NCBI RefSeq assembly: GCF_002006345.1 | Contig: NZ_LZZM01000127.1 | Coordinates: 1 to 64,000 of the forward strand | Direction: 5' to 3' | Source of the DNA: Clostridium puniceum | GTDB taxonomy: Bacteria; Bacillota; Clostridia; Clostridiales; Clostridiaceae | Length of the DNA: 64,000 bases | Shown here: one piece after another, positions 63,816-64,000 of the stretch | Layout: the number at the start of each line of letters is the position of its first letter | Position numbering within the stretch: the stretch's first letter is position 1 | Notes under the pieces: model-generated | The model's input: only the letters and a program-made list of their open reading frames with translations | What the model was told of the DNA's origin: nothing | Database searches by the model: none | Translations under genes and position numbers: made by a program

Positions 63816-64000
63816 ATGTATGCAAAATCTTATATAGATAAATTTTTTAACTCAATATATGAATATGAGTCAAAGGTTGAACTGCTTCGGATTGCTTATT
63901 CAGAATTTGAAAAATCCCCAAATACCTTGCTAAATTGGATTGTTGAATTATGTGAAATTATGAATTGGCAGGCAATGTCTTGTAGATCAGGAGTTTTGAC
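63816..64000 (+). CDS. Uncharacterised protein, 5' part only
   Basis: From ATG 63816 (AAAAAGGATGG upstream) the frame MYAKSYIDKFFNSIYEYESKVELLRIAYSEFEKSPNTLLNWIVEL (shown only in part; helical) runs off the window end. It is 148 bases after the DUF4132 stop and probably belongs to the same gene set. Too little is visible to name it. Confidence 0.6.
   Translation, partial: MYAKSYIDKFFNSIYEYESKVELLRIAYSEFEKSPNTLLNWIVELCEIMNWQAMSCRSGVL

Overview
This is a very AT-rich window with strong AGGAGG-type ribosome binding sites, extended TGnTATAAT promoters, choline-binding-type cell-wall repeats, an EFR1-type ferredoxin/flavodoxin and many Clostridium-typical uncharacterised families (DUF6155, DUF5050, DUF4132, Rpn nucleases, SWIM proteins). 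All of this points to a solventogenic or commensal Clostridium sensu stricto chromosome. Almost the whole window is an accessory region: a defence island mixed with decayed genes, with a short stretch of ordinary envelope and metabolic genes in the middle and towards the right.

Layout. 1-5.3 kb: the C-terminal end of an ISL3-like transposase, then a run of TPR-like and uncharacterised genes, several broken (Uma2, DUF6933/pRiA4b ORF-3, DUF6155). 5.3-6.5 kb: an Rpn-family nuclease pseudogene next to a tandem array of 40-bp hairpin repeats. 6.5-10.1 kb: MazG-like pyrophosphohydrolase, YkgJ-like protein and a PLD-nuclease/SF2 helicase. 10.5-15.6 kb: a probable retron (OLD-type ATPase/TOPRIM effector, structured msr-msd RNA, reverse transcriptase) followed by a membrane pentapeptide-repeat protein. 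16.2-23 kb: NERD-HRDC protein, McrB-like AAA GTPase, McrC-like DUF2357 nuclease and a YhcG/DUF1016 nuclease. 23-27 kb: SWIM protein, retropepsin-like protease and debris of a second mcrC-like gene and of Rpn genes. 27.2-35 kb: a complete Wadjet operon (jetD-jetA-jetB-jetC) with a stem-rich insertion element between jetB and jetC. 35-36 kb: C-terminal half of a DUF2075 helicase. 36.5-42.6 kb: secreted choline-binding/LRR protein, EFR1 ferredoxin, amidase, DUF5050 protein. 42.9-48.8 kb: a second PLD-helicase (DUF3427 type), a second MazG-like gene and a second DUF2075 gene that was interrupted by a copy of the same insertion element, then galE and kinase scraps. 49-52.5 kb: VCBS protein, nitroreductase/HxlR divergent pair, secreted amine-oxidase-like protein. 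53-64 kb: DUF3298 lipoprotein pseudogene, a second SWIM protein, LysR/TPR remnants, a degenerate SF1 helicase, and a DUF4132 giant protein with a small partner and a gene that runs off the window.

How the genes work together. The intact modules are nucleic-acid defence machines acting on different signals: retron (RT plus msDNA guarding an OLD nuclease), McrBC-like (GTP-driven restriction of modified DNA), Wadjet (SMC-driven cleavage of plasmid circles), YhcG nuclease, and two PLD-helicase/MazG(/DUF2075) sets that look like one recurring module present twice. The pseudogene density, paired duplicates (SWIM, DUF2075, mcrC, PLD-helicase, MazG) and repeats show an island that grows by duplication and is eroding quickly.

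Most informative observations: a 14-bp imperfect inverted repeat that closes a candidate retron ncRNA exactly between effector and RT; and a previously unassigned stem-rich element found twice, once inside the Wadjet operon and once splitting a DUF2075 reading frame, with covarying stems and no obvious target duplication.
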